Positions 1 to 10,178 of a DNA stretch of 64,000 bases are shown piece after piece (the stretch's first letter is position 1; every line of letters begins with the position of its first letter). A model generated the notes under the pieces. The model saw nothing but the letters and a program-made list of their open reading frames with translations, did no database searches and was not told the origin of the DNA. This DNA comes from Falsiroseomonas selenitidurans. GTDB taxonomy: Bacteria > Pseudomonadota > Alphaproteobacteria > Acetobacterales > Acetobacteraceae. Both the position numbers and the translations under genes were made by a program. Where the stretch lies: the NCBI RefSeq assembly GCF_012103215.1, contig NZ_JAAVNE010000002.1, forward strand, positions 1-64,000. The letters run 5' to 3'.

Positions 1-481
1 CGCCGTCCCCGGCGCGCGAGACGGCGCAGCCCGCAAGGCGCCCCGCGGCCAGCGCGACGAGGGCGGCGGAATCGGCCGAGGTGGCGTGGATCGCGTCGCA
101 GCCGTGGCGGTGCGCAATCGCCGCCACCTGCCGGCCGAGCCGCAGCACCAGCCGGGCGGGCAGGGCGCCCTGCGCCAGGGCCAGCCGTGCCGCCCGTGCC
201 TCGCCCAGCGCGCGGCGGGCGGCCGATTGACGGGCCGGCGGCCGGATCGGGGCCAGGCTGGGGGGCAGCGGGCCATCGGGCAGGTCGAGCCGCGCCGCCT
301 CCGTTGCGAGCAGCAGGCGGAGCACCGGGCGGCCCAGGCCGCGCAGCGCCTCGGCTTCCTCCTGCGCCGCGGCGCCGGGCGGCGGGAAGCGGTCTTCGCC
401 GGCCATGGCCAGCAGCAGCAGCGGCGGGGCGCCTGGCTGCAGCGCGGGGAATGCGGCGGGGGTCGTGGCGTCGAACGGCAT
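1..481 (-). CDS. glycosyltransferase-like protein, N-terminal part (cut by left edge)
   Basis: An ATG at 479-481 on the minus strand opens a frame that runs off the left edge after about 160 codons. The visible part has a hydrophobic strand near residue 20 (PPLLLLAMAGED), an Arg/Ala-rich middle, and a stretch near the break reading CDAIHATSADSAALVALAAG. That last stretch resembles the 'HAHF...aalaar..G' segment in the N-terminal half of GT4-type glycosyltransferases of exopolysaccharide pathways. It is divergent from a GT2 gene starting at 735, which supports a role in glycan assembly. The likeness is partial and the donor-binding C-terminal half is missing, so the family call is an inference. 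The 250 bases between the two genes show no clear promoter or gene. Confidence 0.5.
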   Translation of the reverse strand, partial: MPFDATTPAAFPALQPGAPPLLLLAMAGEDRFPPPGAAAQEEAEALRGLGRPVLRLLLATEAARLDLPDGPLPPSLAPIRPPARQSAARRALGEARAARLALAQGALPARLVLRLGRQVAAIAHRHGCDAIHATSADSAALVALAAGRLAGCAVSRAGDG

Positions 482-734
482 GGTCCGGTCTCCCGGGTGC
501 GGGGGCACCCGGCCGCCACAACGCATCCGCTGTGCCAGCCATGCGGCGGCATTCTGCGACGAATGCGGCATGCGCCGCCCCATCCCGGCCGCATCCGCCT
601 GCCATTCAGGCCGGCACGGGGCAATTCCTTCACCGCGCTCTTGCAGAATGCGAGGCGGATTGCCGGCCCGCCGCATGCAGAGGAGCGGGGGCGGCTTCCC
701 CCGGGGCCGCAGGTTGCAGATCGAGAGGCATTCC

Positions 735-1718
735 GTGTCACCCCAACCCAGGCTCAGCGTCGTCATTCCGGCCCGCAACGCGCTGCGGTGGCTGCCCGGT
801 GCCATCGCTTCCATCGGCTCCATGGCGGCGATGGAGGTGCTGGTGGTCGATGACGGGTCGGAGGATGGCACGGCCGACTACCTGCGCGGCATCGCCGCCG
901 GCGACCGCCGCATCCGCCCGCTTTCCACCGCGCGCATCGGCCCGGCAGCGGCGCGCAATGCCGGCCTGGCCGTGGCGCAGGCGCCGCTGGTGGCCTTCCT
1001 GGACGCCGATGACCGCTGGCGGCGCGGCAAGCTGGCGGCGCAGATGGAACTGCACCGGCTGTTCCCCGAGATCGGCTTCTCCTTCACCGACCACCGCCGC
1101 TTCTCGGAAGACGGCGCGGAGCTGGCGCAGGGCTTCGCCCGCTGCGGCCAGTTCGCCGCACGCCACGTCATGCGCCGGGAAGGCTTCGTGCTGGAAGCGG
1201 ACGCCCAGGCGGCGATCTATGCCGAGCCGGTGGTCGCCACCTCCACCGTCATGGCACGGACCGCCCTGCTGCGGGCGGTGGGCGGCTTCAACCAGCAGCT
1301 CGACCGGTCCGAGGATTGGGATCTGTGGCTGCATCTGGCCGCCTGCGCGCCGGTGGGCTGCCTGCCGAAGCCGCTGACCGACCGCCTGGTGCGGGCCGTG
1401 GCGCCGGAGGGGCCGGAAGGCCTGGCCCGGCGTGCCGCGCGGCGCCGGGTGGCGGAAGCCTATGCGCCGTCCGTCAGCCTGCTGGACGAGGAGGCGCTGC
1501 GGCTGTGCCGCACCAGCCAGCTGGCGCTGGAAGCCGATGGCGCGGCGCTGGCCGGGCGGCGGGTGCGCGCGGCGATGCTGCGGCTGTCCGCCTTCGCCCA
1601 GCAGCCCAGCCGCACCATGGTGCGCGCCGCCGCCTGGGACCTGTTCGGCATGCGTGGCCGCCCGGCGGCCGAAATGGCCTCCCCCCGGGTCGCCGAACTG
1701 CCGTTCCGCGCCCCATGA
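735..1718 (+). CDS. family 2 glycosyltransferase
   Basis: A 327-residue GT-A fold glycosyltransferase, expected to move a sugar from a nucleotide donor to a glycan acceptor at the cytoplasmic face of the membrane. Residues 9-15 (VVIPARN) begin the nucleotide-binding fold, DDGS lies at 39-42, the metal-binding DADD at 90-93, and an EDWDLWL acceptor/catalytic segment follows near residue 195. No membrane helix is evident. I chose the GTG at 735 because GAGAGG lies a few bases upstream and the family core starts only eight residues later; upstream in-frame codons show no family likeness. It is divergent from another glycosyltransferase-like gene. The acceptor sugar cannot be read from sequence. 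Confidence 0.85.
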   Translation: MSPQPRLSVVIPARNALRWLPGAIASIGSMAAMEVLVVDDGSEDGTADYLRGIAAGDRRIRPLSTARIGPAAARNAGLAVAQAPLVAFLDADDRWRRGKLAAQMELHRLFPEIGFSFTDHRRFSEDGAELAQGFARCGQFAARHVMRREGFVLEADAQAAIYAEPVVATSTVMARTALLRAVGGFNQQLDRSEDWDLWLHLAACAPVGCLPKPLTDRLVRAVAPEGPEGLARRAARRRVAEAYAPSVSLLDEEALRLCRTSQLALEADGAALAGRRVRAAMLRLSAFAQQPSRTMVRAAAWDLFGMRGRPAAEMASPRVAELPFRAP

Positions 1719-1807
1719 TCGGGCAGCCCGAAGCTGCCGATGCGGCGACCGGTCGATGGCCGTTCGGATGCGTTGACCCCGTGGCCCTGCAATGCGAGAG
1801 GTGCAAG

Positions 1808-2155
1808 GTGAGTGCCATCGACCCAGAGATCGCCGGACAGCTGGCGTCGGATCTGCCGCGCGAGGATTTCGTGCGTATTCTGCGCACCTTCGAGGATGAC
1901 CTCGGGCGGCTGGCGCGGATGCTGGAGGCTGCGGTCGCGGCGGGCGACCAGGATGGCTATCGCCGCGCCGCGCACAGCCTGGCGGGGGCCGCCGCCGCGG
2001 TCGGTGCGCGCCGGCTGGAACAGGTGGCGCGGGTGGCGATGGATCACCGCAGCAATGCCGATCCGCGCGCCCTGGCGGTGCAGGTCCGTCACGAGGCCGG
2101 AGCGGCGCTGGCGGAACTTTCCGCCCTCGCGGCCGACCCGCCCGGGTCCCACTAG
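1808..2155 (+). CDS. Hpt-domain histidine phosphotransfer protein
   Basis: A 115-residue single-domain phosphotransfer protein that should pass a phosphoryl group between a hybrid kinase and a response regulator. The Hpt signature is RRAAHSLAGAAAAVGA, with His56 as the phospho-acceptor, inside a helical bundle spanning nearly the whole protein. The GTG at 1808 is preceded by GAGAGG at good spacing. An upstream in-frame ATG at 1715, overlapping the stop of the glycosyltransferase, would add 31 residues with no likeness to the family, so I prefer the shorter form. It ends six bases before the sigma-54 activator gene, so the two are almost certainly co-transcribed and partners, as LuxU and LuxO are. 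Confidence 0.8.
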   Translation: MSAIDPEIAGQLASDLPREDFVRILRTFEDDLGRLARMLEAAVAAGDQDGYRRAAHSLAGAAAAVGARRLEQVARVAMDHRSNADPRALAVQVRHEAGAALAELSALAADPPGSH

Positions 2156-2161
2156 GGTCGC

Positions 2162-3763
<1,602 letters not shown>

Positions 3764-3814
3764 ACTTCGGGCAGGATGCCCGCCCGCCATGGCGGACAGC
3801 GCAAGGAGATGTGC

Positions 3815-4198
3815 ATGGATATGATGCGGACCCTGGCGGACCATTCGATCCGCCGGGCGCTGAGCTTCGCCGGCCTGGGCGTGGTCACGCTGATGCTGGC
3901 GCTTTCCTACGACCTGCCGCTGGCGCTGCGCACCGGCGGCAACCTTCTGGCCCTGGTCTGCCTGGGCCTGCTGTTCGCCGCCTGGCGGGCGCCGCGCCGC
4001 AACCTGCGGCGCAGCGAGTTGTGGTCGCTGCTGCTGGAACATGCCGCGCCGCTGGCCCGCAGCCTGCCGGCGGCCGAGGCGCAGCGCCTGATGTCGTCGA
4101 CGCTGCGCCAGCGCCTGGTCTGGCACGCGGATTCCGTGGGCCGCGTGGCGCTGGCGCTGTGGGTGGTGGCCATGCTGCTGGCGCTGGTCAACGGCTGA
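3815..4198 (+). CDS. small inner-membrane protein of unknown function
   Basis: A 127-residue protein I do not recognise. It has hydrophobic segments at about residues 15-33, 40-57 (LLALVCLGLLFAAW) and 105-126 (VALALWVVAMLLALV), with a basic stretch between the second and third, so it is probably an inner-membrane protein with two or three helices. AAGGAG at 3803-3808 is well placed for the ATG at 3815; an earlier in-frame ATG at 3809 overlaps that ribosome-binding site and is unlikely. It lies 50 bases after the sigma-54 activator, on the same strand, and may be co-transcribed with it. It converges on the acetyltransferase gene. Confidence 0.65.
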   Translation: MDMMRTLADHSIRRALSFAGLGVVTLMLALSYDLPLALRTGGNLLALVCLGLLFAAWRAPRRNLRRSELWSLLLEHAAPLARSLPAAEAQRLMSSTLRQRLVWHADSVGRVALALWVVAMLLALVNG

Positions 4199-4226
4199 AG
4201 CCAGGGCGGCCTGCCGGGGGCGCGCT

Positions 4227-4745
4227 TCAGGCCGGCGTGGTGCGGTCGCCCTCGCCCAGCGCGCGCTGCATGAACACCACATCCACCCAGCGGCCGAACT
4301 TCATGCCCGCGGCCTTCAGCACGCCCGCCTGGCGGAAGCCGAGCGAAACGTGCAGGCCGATGGAACCCACATTCTCGGAATCGCCGATCACCGCCAGCAT
4401 CTGCCGGAAGCCGCAGGCTGTGGCGCGCTGCAGAAGCACCTCCACCAGCGCCTTGCCGACGCCCTGGCCGCGCACGTCGTCGCGCACATAGATCGCGTTC
4501 TCGGCACAGAAGCGGTAGGCGGAGCGGTCGCGGAACTGGGCGAAATAGGCGTAGCCGATGACCTTCCCCTCCTGCTCCGCCACCAGCCAGGACCAGCCGG
4601 CATCCTGCACCCGCGCCATGCGCGCGGCCATCTCCGCTGTGTCGGGCGGCACCTCCTCGAAGGTGCCGGTGCCCACCTGCACATGATGGGCGTAGATCGC
4701 CGTGATGGCCGGCAGATCGGCAGCGGTGGCGTCGCGGATCAACAT
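4227..4745 (-). CDS. GNAT N-acetyltransferase, phosphinothricin/methionine-sulfone type
   Basis: A 172-residue cytosolic acetyltransferase. The sequence follows the Pat/MnaT-like subfamily: an N-terminal IRDATAADLPAITAIYAHHV, the TGTFEEVPP segment that lines the amino-acid substrate pocket, and the acetyl-CoA pyrophosphate loop VRGQGVGKAL. C-terminal GFR and VDVVFMQR match the same group. Family members acetylate the amino group of small amino-acid analogues such as phosphinothricin or methionine sulfone; the substrate here is not determinable. I start at the ATG at 4745, which has GAGG seven bases upstream; a longer reading would prepend MGIVLPGSRGP, which has no family match. It faces away from the kyn genes. 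Confidence 0.85.
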   Translation of the reverse strand: MLIRDATAADLPAITAIYAHHVQVGTGTFEEVPPDTAEMAARMARVQDAGWSWLVAEQEGKVIGYAYFAQFRDRSAYRFCAENAIYVRDDVRGQGVGKALVEVLLQRATACGFRQMLAVIGDSENVGSIGLHVSLGFRQAGVLKAAGMKFGRWVDVVFMQRALGEGDRTTPA

Positions 4746-4842
4746 CGGGCCTCGGCTTCCAGGCAGCACTATTCCCACGATTAGAGCATTTCGGCGCGGG
4801 GCGGTATGGCCCGCGCCGGCTGAAATTTCGGCAACCGACGCG

Positions 4843-6006
4843 TCAGGCGGCGAGGCCGGCGGGGAGCCGCCGCAGGCGGCCCAGCAGCAGATCCACCTCC
4901 GCCGCCGTGTGGTAAAGGCCGAAGCCGAAGCGCAGGCGGCTGCCGCGGCGGTCCGTCACGATGCCGGCCTCCGCCAGGCGGCGCTGCCAGGCTTCCGCAT
5001 CCGCCAAGTCGAAGACCAGGAAGTTGCCGCGGCGCGGATCCTCCAGCGGCACCACCAGGCGGTCCGCCGGCAGCGCGGTGCCGGCCAGCCCTGCCACGAA
5101 ACGCTGTTGCAGCGCCAGGGCGTGGCGGTGGATCTCGGCCGGGCCGATGCCCAGCCCCTCCAGCCAGCGCATCACCGCCGCCAGCCGGTACAGGCCGGAA
5201 GGGTCGAAGGTGGCACCCATGAAGCGCCAGCCATCCGCCGCGTAGGGCACGCCGCCCTGCGGGCCGGCCAGGCTGCCGAAGGCGGCATACCAGCCGGTGG
5301 CGCGCGGCCGCGGCAGCCAGCCGGGCGGGCAGTGCAGGAAGGCCGCGCCCTCGCCGGCCATGGCGTATTTGTAGCCCCCGGCGGTGTAGAAGGCGCGCCC
5401 GGCCAGCGGGCCGAGATCGACGGGGCGGGCCATGAAGGCGTGGTAGCCATCGATCACCAGCGCGGCCTCCCCGGCCGCTTCGGCGAGCGCGACCAGGCCT
5501 TCCAGCGCCTGGCCGGAGGCGAAGAACACCTCGCTGACCCAGATCAGGTCGAACCCTGCCGTGGCGGCCGCCACCAGCCGGGGCAGGCAGGCGGCCCCCG
5601 GTTCGCTGGGCACCCGGGTCACCGCCACCAGCCCCTCCTCCTCCAGCCGGGCCAATTGGCGGGCCAGGGAGTGGAATTCGCCATCCGTGGTCAGGATGCG
5701 CGGCGGCCGCCCGGTGGGCAGGGCCGAGAGGATGCGCAGGATGAAGTCATGCGTGTTGCCGGCGAAGACGATGCTGGCCGGGTCCGGCAGGCCGAGATGC
5801 CGCGCCACATGGCCGCGGCAGCGTTCCAGCAGCTGGCCCAGCACCGCGTCCCACTTGTCGTCCTGCAGGCGGGCGGCCTCGTCCCAGGCGGCCAGCTGCG
5901 CGTCCCGGCTCACATCCGGCCAGGGGTGGTGGCTGTGCGCCGCGAAATGCAGGCGGTGCGGGTCGGCGCCCAGGAAACGGGCGAAATGCGGGCGCAGGTC
6001 GAGCAT
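4843..6006 (-). CDS. kynU: PLP-dependent class V aminotransferase-fold enzyme, kynureninase-like
   Basis: A 387-residue fold-type I PLP enzyme. The Schiff-base lysine is most likely Lys213 in TAGGYKYAMAGEG, placed as in the YKY motif of kynureninases, and Asp186 (VIDGYHA) would contact the pyridine nitrogen. Kynureninase splits kynurenine to anthranilate and alanine. The gene starts 62 bases from a divergent tryptophan 2,3-dioxygenase gene, which makes that role likely. It is a little shorter than typical kynureninases of over 400 residues and its motif differs (AGEG rather than GGPG), so another class V lyase acting in the same pathway is possible. The symbol is therefore provisional. No kynurenine formamidase gene is visible in the window. 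Confidence 0.6.
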   Translation of the reverse strand: MLDLRPHFARFLGADPHRLHFAAHSHHPWPDVSRDAQLAAWDEAARLQDDKWDAVLGQLLERCRGHVARHLGLPDPASIVFAGNTHDFILRILSALPTGRPPRILTTDGEFHSLARQLARLEEEGLVAVTRVPSEPGAACLPRLVAAATAGFDLIWVSEVFFASGQALEGLVALAEAAGEAALVIDGYHAFMARPVDLGPLAGRAFYTAGGYKYAMAGEGAAFLHCPPGWLPRPRATGWYAAFGSLAGPQGGVPYAADGWRFMGATFDPSGLYRLAAVMRWLEGLGIGPAEIHRHALALQQRFVAGLAGTALPADRLVVPLEDPRRGNFLVFDLADAEAWQRRLAEAGIVTDRRGSRLRFGFGLYHTAAEVDLLLGRLRRLPAGLAA

Positions 6007-6068
6007 GCGCTTTCATGTGGCCGGCGCCGGGCCGCCGTCTAGACTGGCGCGCCGGATCGGAGGTCGGG

Positions 6069-6884
6069 ATGGTCGAGGGCGCGGAGACGGATTTCAGCCG
6101 GAAGATGAGCTACGCCGACTATCTCGGGCTGGATCGCCTGCTGGCGGCGCAGAACCCGCGCAGCGGCCAGCATGACGAGATGCTGTTCATCGTCATCCAC
6201 CAGGTGCAGGAGCTGTGGCTGAAGCTGATGGCGCATGAGCTGGACCTGGCGATGGCGCATCTCCGCGCCGACGACCTCGCCCCTGCCTTCAAGGCCATGG
6301 CCCGGATCAGCCGCATCCAGCGCCAGCTGGTGGAGGCGTGGGACGTGCTGACCACGCTGACGCCGCATGACTACCTGGCGTTCCGGGAGAGCCTCGGCGC
6401 TTCCTCCGGCTTCCAATCCTGGCAGTACCGGCTGATCGAGTACCGGCTGGGCAGCCGGGAGGGCTTCATGATGCGCCCGCACGCGCATCGGCCCGAGATC
6501 ATGGCGACGCTCCGCGCGGCCTTCGAGGCGCCTTCCCTGTATGACGAGGCGCTGCGTCTGCTGCACCGGCGCGGCCTGCCGGTGCCGGCGGCGGTGGTGG
6601 CGCGGGACGTTCAGGCGGCGCATGTGGCGGACCCGGCGGTGGAGGCGGCCTGGGCCAGGGTCTACCGCGACGCGGCGGCGCATTTCGACCTGTACGAGCT
6701 GGCCGAGGAGCTGGTGGACCTGGAGGATGCCTTCCAGACTTGGCGCTTCCGCCACATGCGGACGGTGGAGCGCATCATCGGCCACCGCGCCGGCACCGGC
6801 GGCAGTGCCGGCGTCTCCTACCTCAAGGGGGTGCTGGAGCGCCGCTTCTTCCCGGAACTGTGGTCGGTGCGGACCAGCCTGTGA
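6069..6884 (+). CDS. kynA: tryptophan 2,3-dioxygenase
   Basis: A 271-residue haem dioxygenase that opens the indole ring of L-tryptophan to give N-formylkynurenine, the first step of the kynurenine route. Family hallmarks are present: MSYADYLGLDRLL near the N-terminus, HDEMLFIVIHQVQELWLKL with the active-site His, the SSGFQSWQYR segment, and C-terminal GHRAGTGGSAGVSYL, which carries the proximal haem-ligand His and the substrate-binding Thr/Gly loop. Length matches bacterial members. The ATG at 6069 has GGAGG about six bases upstream. It is divergent from the kynureninase-like gene, so one short region probably controls both directions. Confidence 0.95.
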   Translation: MVEGAETDFSRKMSYADYLGLDRLLAAQNPRSGQHDEMLFIVIHQVQELWLKLMAHELDLAMAHLRADDLAPAFKAMARISRIQRQLVEAWDVLTTLTPHDYLAFRESLGASSGFQSWQYRLIEYRLGSREGFMMRPHAHRPEIMATLRAAFEAPSLYDEALRLLHRRGLPVPAAVVARDVQAAHVADPAVEAAWARVYRDAAAHFDLYELAEELVDLEDAFQTWRFRHMRTVERIIGHRAGTGGSAGVSYLKGVLERRFFPELWSVRTSL

Positions 6885-6942
6885 CGCGCCGGCTTGACCT
6901 GGCGCAAGGACGGCGGGGGGCGGGGGCGCTACAGGCCGGGAC

Positions 6943-7704
6943 ATGCTCGCGAATTGTCTGCACGACCTGACGGCGCTGGGCCCGGACGGGCTCGGCGCCA
7001 TGATGCTCACCATGCTGCTGGCCGGGCTGGCCGGCGGGCTGACCCATTGCGCCGGCATGTGCGCCCCCTTCGTCATGGCCCAGGCCAGCACCGGGGTCGG
7101 TGCCGGGGCGGGCATGGTGGCGCGGCTGGCCGGGGCGGCGCTGCTGCCCTACCAGGCCGGGCGGATGCTGGGCTACGGGCTGCTGGGCGCGGTGGCGGGC
7201 GCCAGCGCGGGGGCGATCAGCCAGGTCACGGGCCTGCGCCAGGTGCTGGCGGCGCTGCTGCTGCTGGCGGCGCTGCTGATGGCCCGCCAGGCGCTGGCCC
7301 GGCTGCCGGCGGGCTGGCGCGCCCGGCTGCCCTGGGCCGGGCGCGGCGACCCGGCCCGGCCACGGCCCCCGGCGGAACCCTCGCTCCTCATGCGGTCGGT
7401 GGCCCGGCTGCTGGCGCGGCCGGGCGGCTGGAATGGCGTCGGGCTGGGGCTGCTGCTCTCCGGCCTGCCCTGCGGGCTCCTTTATGCCGCGCTGGCCGGG
7501 GCGGGGGCGACCGGCAGCGCCCTGGCCGGTGGCCTGGCCATGCTGGCCTTCACGCTCGGCACGGTGCCGGCGCTGGTCGGCGTGGCGCTGCTGGGCCGGC
7601 TGTTCCTGCGCGGCCGCGGCCCGATGACCCAGGCGGTGGGCGGCGTGCTGTTCCTGGTGAACGCAGCCCTGCTGGCGGCGATGGCGGTGCGCCTGGCCGC
7701 CTGA
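6943..7704 (+). CDS. TauE/SafE (UreH-like) family membrane protein
   Basis: A 253-residue integral membrane protein with about six hydrophobic segments. Two motifs identify the family: GGLTHCAGMC in the first third and SGLPCGLLYAAL in the second half, each pairing cysteines with a helix start, followed by LAFTLGTVPALVG. Relatives are annotated as sulfite exporter TauE/SafE or urease accessory UreH-like proteins, and many lie beside cytochrome oxidase or copper-handling genes. The cbb3 cluster begins about 4 kb downstream, so a role in metal or redox maturation of the oxidase is plausible, but this is inference. It starts 58 bases after kynA with only a weak ribosome-binding site. Confidence 0.75.
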   Translation: MLANCLHDLTALGPDGLGAMMLTMLLAGLAGGLTHCAGMCAPFVMAQASTGVGAGAGMVARLAGAALLPYQAGRMLGYGLLGAVAGASAGAISQVTGLRQVLAALLLLAALLMARQALARLPAGWRARLPWAGRGDPARPRPPAEPSLLMRSVARLLARPGGWNGVGLGLLLSGLPCGLLYAALAGAGATGSALAGGLAMLAFTLGTVPALVGVALLGRLFLRGRGPMTQAVGGVLFLVNAALLAAMAVRLAA

Positions 7705-7874
7705 GGCGATGCGCCGGACGGTTTCGCCTTCCTGCCCCGGCGTCGCCGGGCGGTTCCGGTGGCGATCGCGCGCCAGCAGCAGGAGAGGCCGGAAAGGCCG
7801 GGCACCGAACCGCGCCGGCATTGACGCGATCTCAACCGGGACCTGCGCCTGCTGTCGCCGCACCAGGATGGGCA

Positions 7875-10178
7875 ATGCGCATGTCTGTGTCGGTCAGCGG
7901 CACGGTCCCGGACACGATCTTCGAGAATGCGGCACCGGGCGACTGGGTCGGCCATGTCGCCTTTCCGGTGGGCGTGCTGGGCGCCGGCATCGCCGGGCCG
8001 GATTCCGCCTATTTCACCGCCAGCTTCAACTTCGCGCTGCGCATCCTGACCATCCGTCCGGCCATCGTCTTCGACGCCGAGGCCTTCCCGCCCGGCCACA
8101 CCTTCCGGCTGGACCTGATCGTCCGCGTCGGCAGCAGCTGGAGCGTGCTGAAGACCGCCTACCCGATCACCCTCCTCGACCTGGATGACACGCCGCCGCA
8201 GGATCTGCGCTTCGCCGCCGGCGGCGTGGTGCTGGCCAATGATGTGGGGGGGGAGATCGGCGAGCTGGCGGCGGAGGACCCGGACAGCCCGGGGCCGCTG
8301 ACCTTCCGCGTCGCCTGGCCGGATTCCGCCTTCTTCGAGGTGGCGGGCCGGACGCTGCGCCTGCGCCAGGGCGTGGACCTGCAGGGCCAGGCCGGGGTGC
8401 GGGAGGTGGCGATCGAGGTCTCGGACGGCCGCAACGACGCCGCCTTCCTGCTGCCGGTCACCATCCTGCAGCCCGGGCCGGCCGCGCCCTATGCGGTGCA
8501 GGATGGCAGCATCCTTGCCGATACGCTGACCGGCAGCGCCGCGGCGGATGCGATCTTCGCCCATGCCGGGGCGGATCTGGTCCTGGGCCTGGCGGGGGCG
8601 GACAGCCTTTCCGCCGGCGCCGGCGACGACACGATGGAGGGCGGGGAGGGTGCCGACACCCTCCGGGGCCAGGACGGCCGCGACCGGCTGCAGGGCGCCG
8701 CCGGCGCGGACCGGCTGTATGGCGACGCTGGCGACGACTGGCTGACCGGCGGGGAGGGCGATGACCGCGTCGATGGCGGGGAAGGCGCGGATACGCTGGA
8801 TGGCGGCGCCGGCAATGACTGGCTCATCGGCTGGCGGGGCGACGACGTCTATCTGCTGCGCAGCGCCGGCCAGGTGGCGATCGAGCAGCCGGGCCATGGG
8901 ATCGACGAGGTGGTGGTGAGCTGGAGCCTGGCCATGCCGGCGGCGGTGGAGCGTATCCGCTTCCGCTACGGGGCCGGCGACCTGGTGGGCGTGGGCGGCG
9001 CGGGCGCCGACACCATCCTGGGCAATGACGGCCACAACACGCTGAGCGGCGGGGCGGGGGTGGACCGGCTGGAAGGCGGACCCGGCCATGACCTGCTGCT
9101 GGGCGAGGCGGGCGCCGACTCGCTGCTGGGCGGCGACGGCAACGACACGCTGCACGGCGGTGAGGGCGCGGAGGCCGGCTACCTGTCCGGCGAGGCGGGG
9201 CACGACAGGCTGGAGGGCGGGGCGGGGGCGGACACGCTGCTGGGCGGCGCCGGCGCCGATGTGCTGCTGGGCGCCGCCGCGGCCGACAGCCTGGACGGCG
9301 GCGCCGAGGACGATCTGCTGGCCGGCGGGGAGGGCGATGACAGGCTCTCCGGGGCGGAGGGCAACGACCTGCTGACCGGCGGCGCAGGCGCCGACCGCCT
9401 TGCCGGCGATGCCGGGGCCGACACGCTGCTGGGCGGGGAGGGTTCGGACCTGCTGCAGGGCGGCACCGGGGCGGACCTGCTGGAGGGCGGGGCGGGGGCG
9501 GACACGCTGGAGGGCGGGCCGGGCACGGACCGCCTGCAGGGCGGCGCGGGGGACGACCTGCTGCGCGGCGGCGGCGGCACGGGCGACGTGCTGCGCGGCG
9601 ACGACGGCGCGGACACGCTGGACGGCGCGGCCGGCGACCGCCTGCCCGCCCTGCTGCTCGGCGGGCCGGGGGACGACCTGTTCTGGATCGATTCCCGCGC
9701 CGACCAGGTGGTGGAGGCGGCGGGGTCCGGCCAGGACACGGTCTGGGCGATCCTCAGCGGCGGCGGCACCGAGCTGCCGGCGCAGGTGGAGGACCTGGTG
9801 CTGATGGGCGCCGCCCTGTTCGGCCGCGGCAACGGGCTGGGCAACCGGCTCACCGGCAACGGGCAGGACAATCTGCTGCTGGGGGAGGCGGGGTCCGATA
9901 CGCTGCAGGGCGGCCTGGGCGACGATACGCTGGGCGGCGGGGCGGGCGCGGACCGCTTCATCCTGGATTCCAGCGCCGGCATCGACACGGTGCTGGACTT
10001 CACCCCCGGGCTGGACCGCCTTCTGGTGCCGGCCACGGGCTTCCCCGGCCGGGCGGACGCCCTGGCGGCGCTGCGGGCTGTCTCGGTGGGCAGCTTCCTG
10101 CCGCTGGGCAGTGGTGGCGTGGTGCTGCCCGGCCTGGACCCCGCGGCCTTCCGGGCGAGCGATTTCGACCTGTTCTGA
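7875..10178 (+). CDS. RTX calcium-binding repeat protein with cadherin-like domain
   Basis: A 767-residue protein built for export by a type I system. The N-terminal 110 residues form an unidentified beta-rich domain. Residues of about 110-200 resemble a cadherin-like module (DVGGEIGELAAEDPDSPGP). From about residue 215 on there are blocks of glycine/aspartate nonapeptides of the GGxGxDxLx type, in two arrays interrupted by a non-repeat segment near 330-375, and a further spacer near 590-660. These repeats fold as calcium-binding beta-rolls outside the cell. The C-terminal stretch after the last repeats (DTVLDFTPGLDRLLV, ending in FDLF) fits a T1SS secretion signal. No signal peptide is seen. 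No ABC transporter or membrane-fusion gene lies nearby. ATG 7875 has AGGA upstream; ATG 7881 is an alternative. Confidence 0.85.
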   Translation: MRMSVSVSGTVPDTIFENAAPGDWVGHVAFPVGVLGAGIAGPDSAYFTASFNFALRILTIRPAIVFDAEAFPPGHTFRLDLIVRVGSSWSVLKTAYPITLLDLDDTPPQDLRFAAGGVVLANDVGGEIGELAAEDPDSPGPLTFRVAWPDSAFFEVAGRTLRLRQGVDLQGQAGVREVAIEVSDGRNDAAFLLPVTILQPGPAAPYAVQDGSILADTLTGSAAADAIFAHAGADLVLGLAGADSLSAGAGDDTMEGGEGADTLRGQDGRDRLQGAAGADRLYGDAGDDWLTGGEGDDRVDGGEGADTLDGGAGNDWLIGWRGDDVYLLRSAGQVAIEQPGHGIDEVVVSWSLAMPAAVERIRFRYGAGDLVGVGGAGADTILGNDGHNTLSGGAGVDRLEGGPGHDLLLGEAGADSLLGGDGNDTLHGGEGAEAGYLSGEAGHDRLEGGAGADTLLGGAGADVLLGAAAADSLDGGAEDDLLAGGEGDDRLSGAEGNDLLTGGAGADRLAGDAGADTLLGGEGSDLLQGGTGADLLEGGAGADTLEGGPGTDRLQGGAGDDLLRGGGGTGDVLRGDDGADTLDGAAGDRLPALLLGGPGDDLFWIDSRADQVVEAAGSGQDTVWAILSGGGTELPAQVEDLVLMGAALFGRGNGLGNRLTGNGQDNLLLGEAGSDTLQGGLGDDTLGGGAGADRFILDSSAGIDTVLDFTPGLDRLLVPATGFPGRADALAALRAVSVGSFLPLGSGGVVLPGLDPAAFRASDFDLF

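Noticed and set aside
405..734. An N-terminal extension of the glycosyltransferase from an ATG at 405.
   Set aside because: The added residues overlap the divergent gene, are Cys/Arg/Gly-rich without family likeness, and the GTG at 735 has a proper ribosome-binding site.
6893..6942. A TTGACC box as promoter for the TauE/SafE-like gene.
   Set aside because: No -10-like sequence occurs at 16-18 bases, and the box overlaps the kynA end where text is constrained only by chance.
7821..7835. TTGACGCGATCTCAA upstream of the RTX gene as a second FNR-type site.
   Set aside because: Spacing is one base too long and both half-sites deviate from TTGAT/ATCAA.
8560..9960. GC-rich short repeats that look like a tandem or CRISPR-like array.
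   Set aside because: They are the coding repeats of the RTX calcium-binding nonapeptides, without regular unit length or unique spacers.
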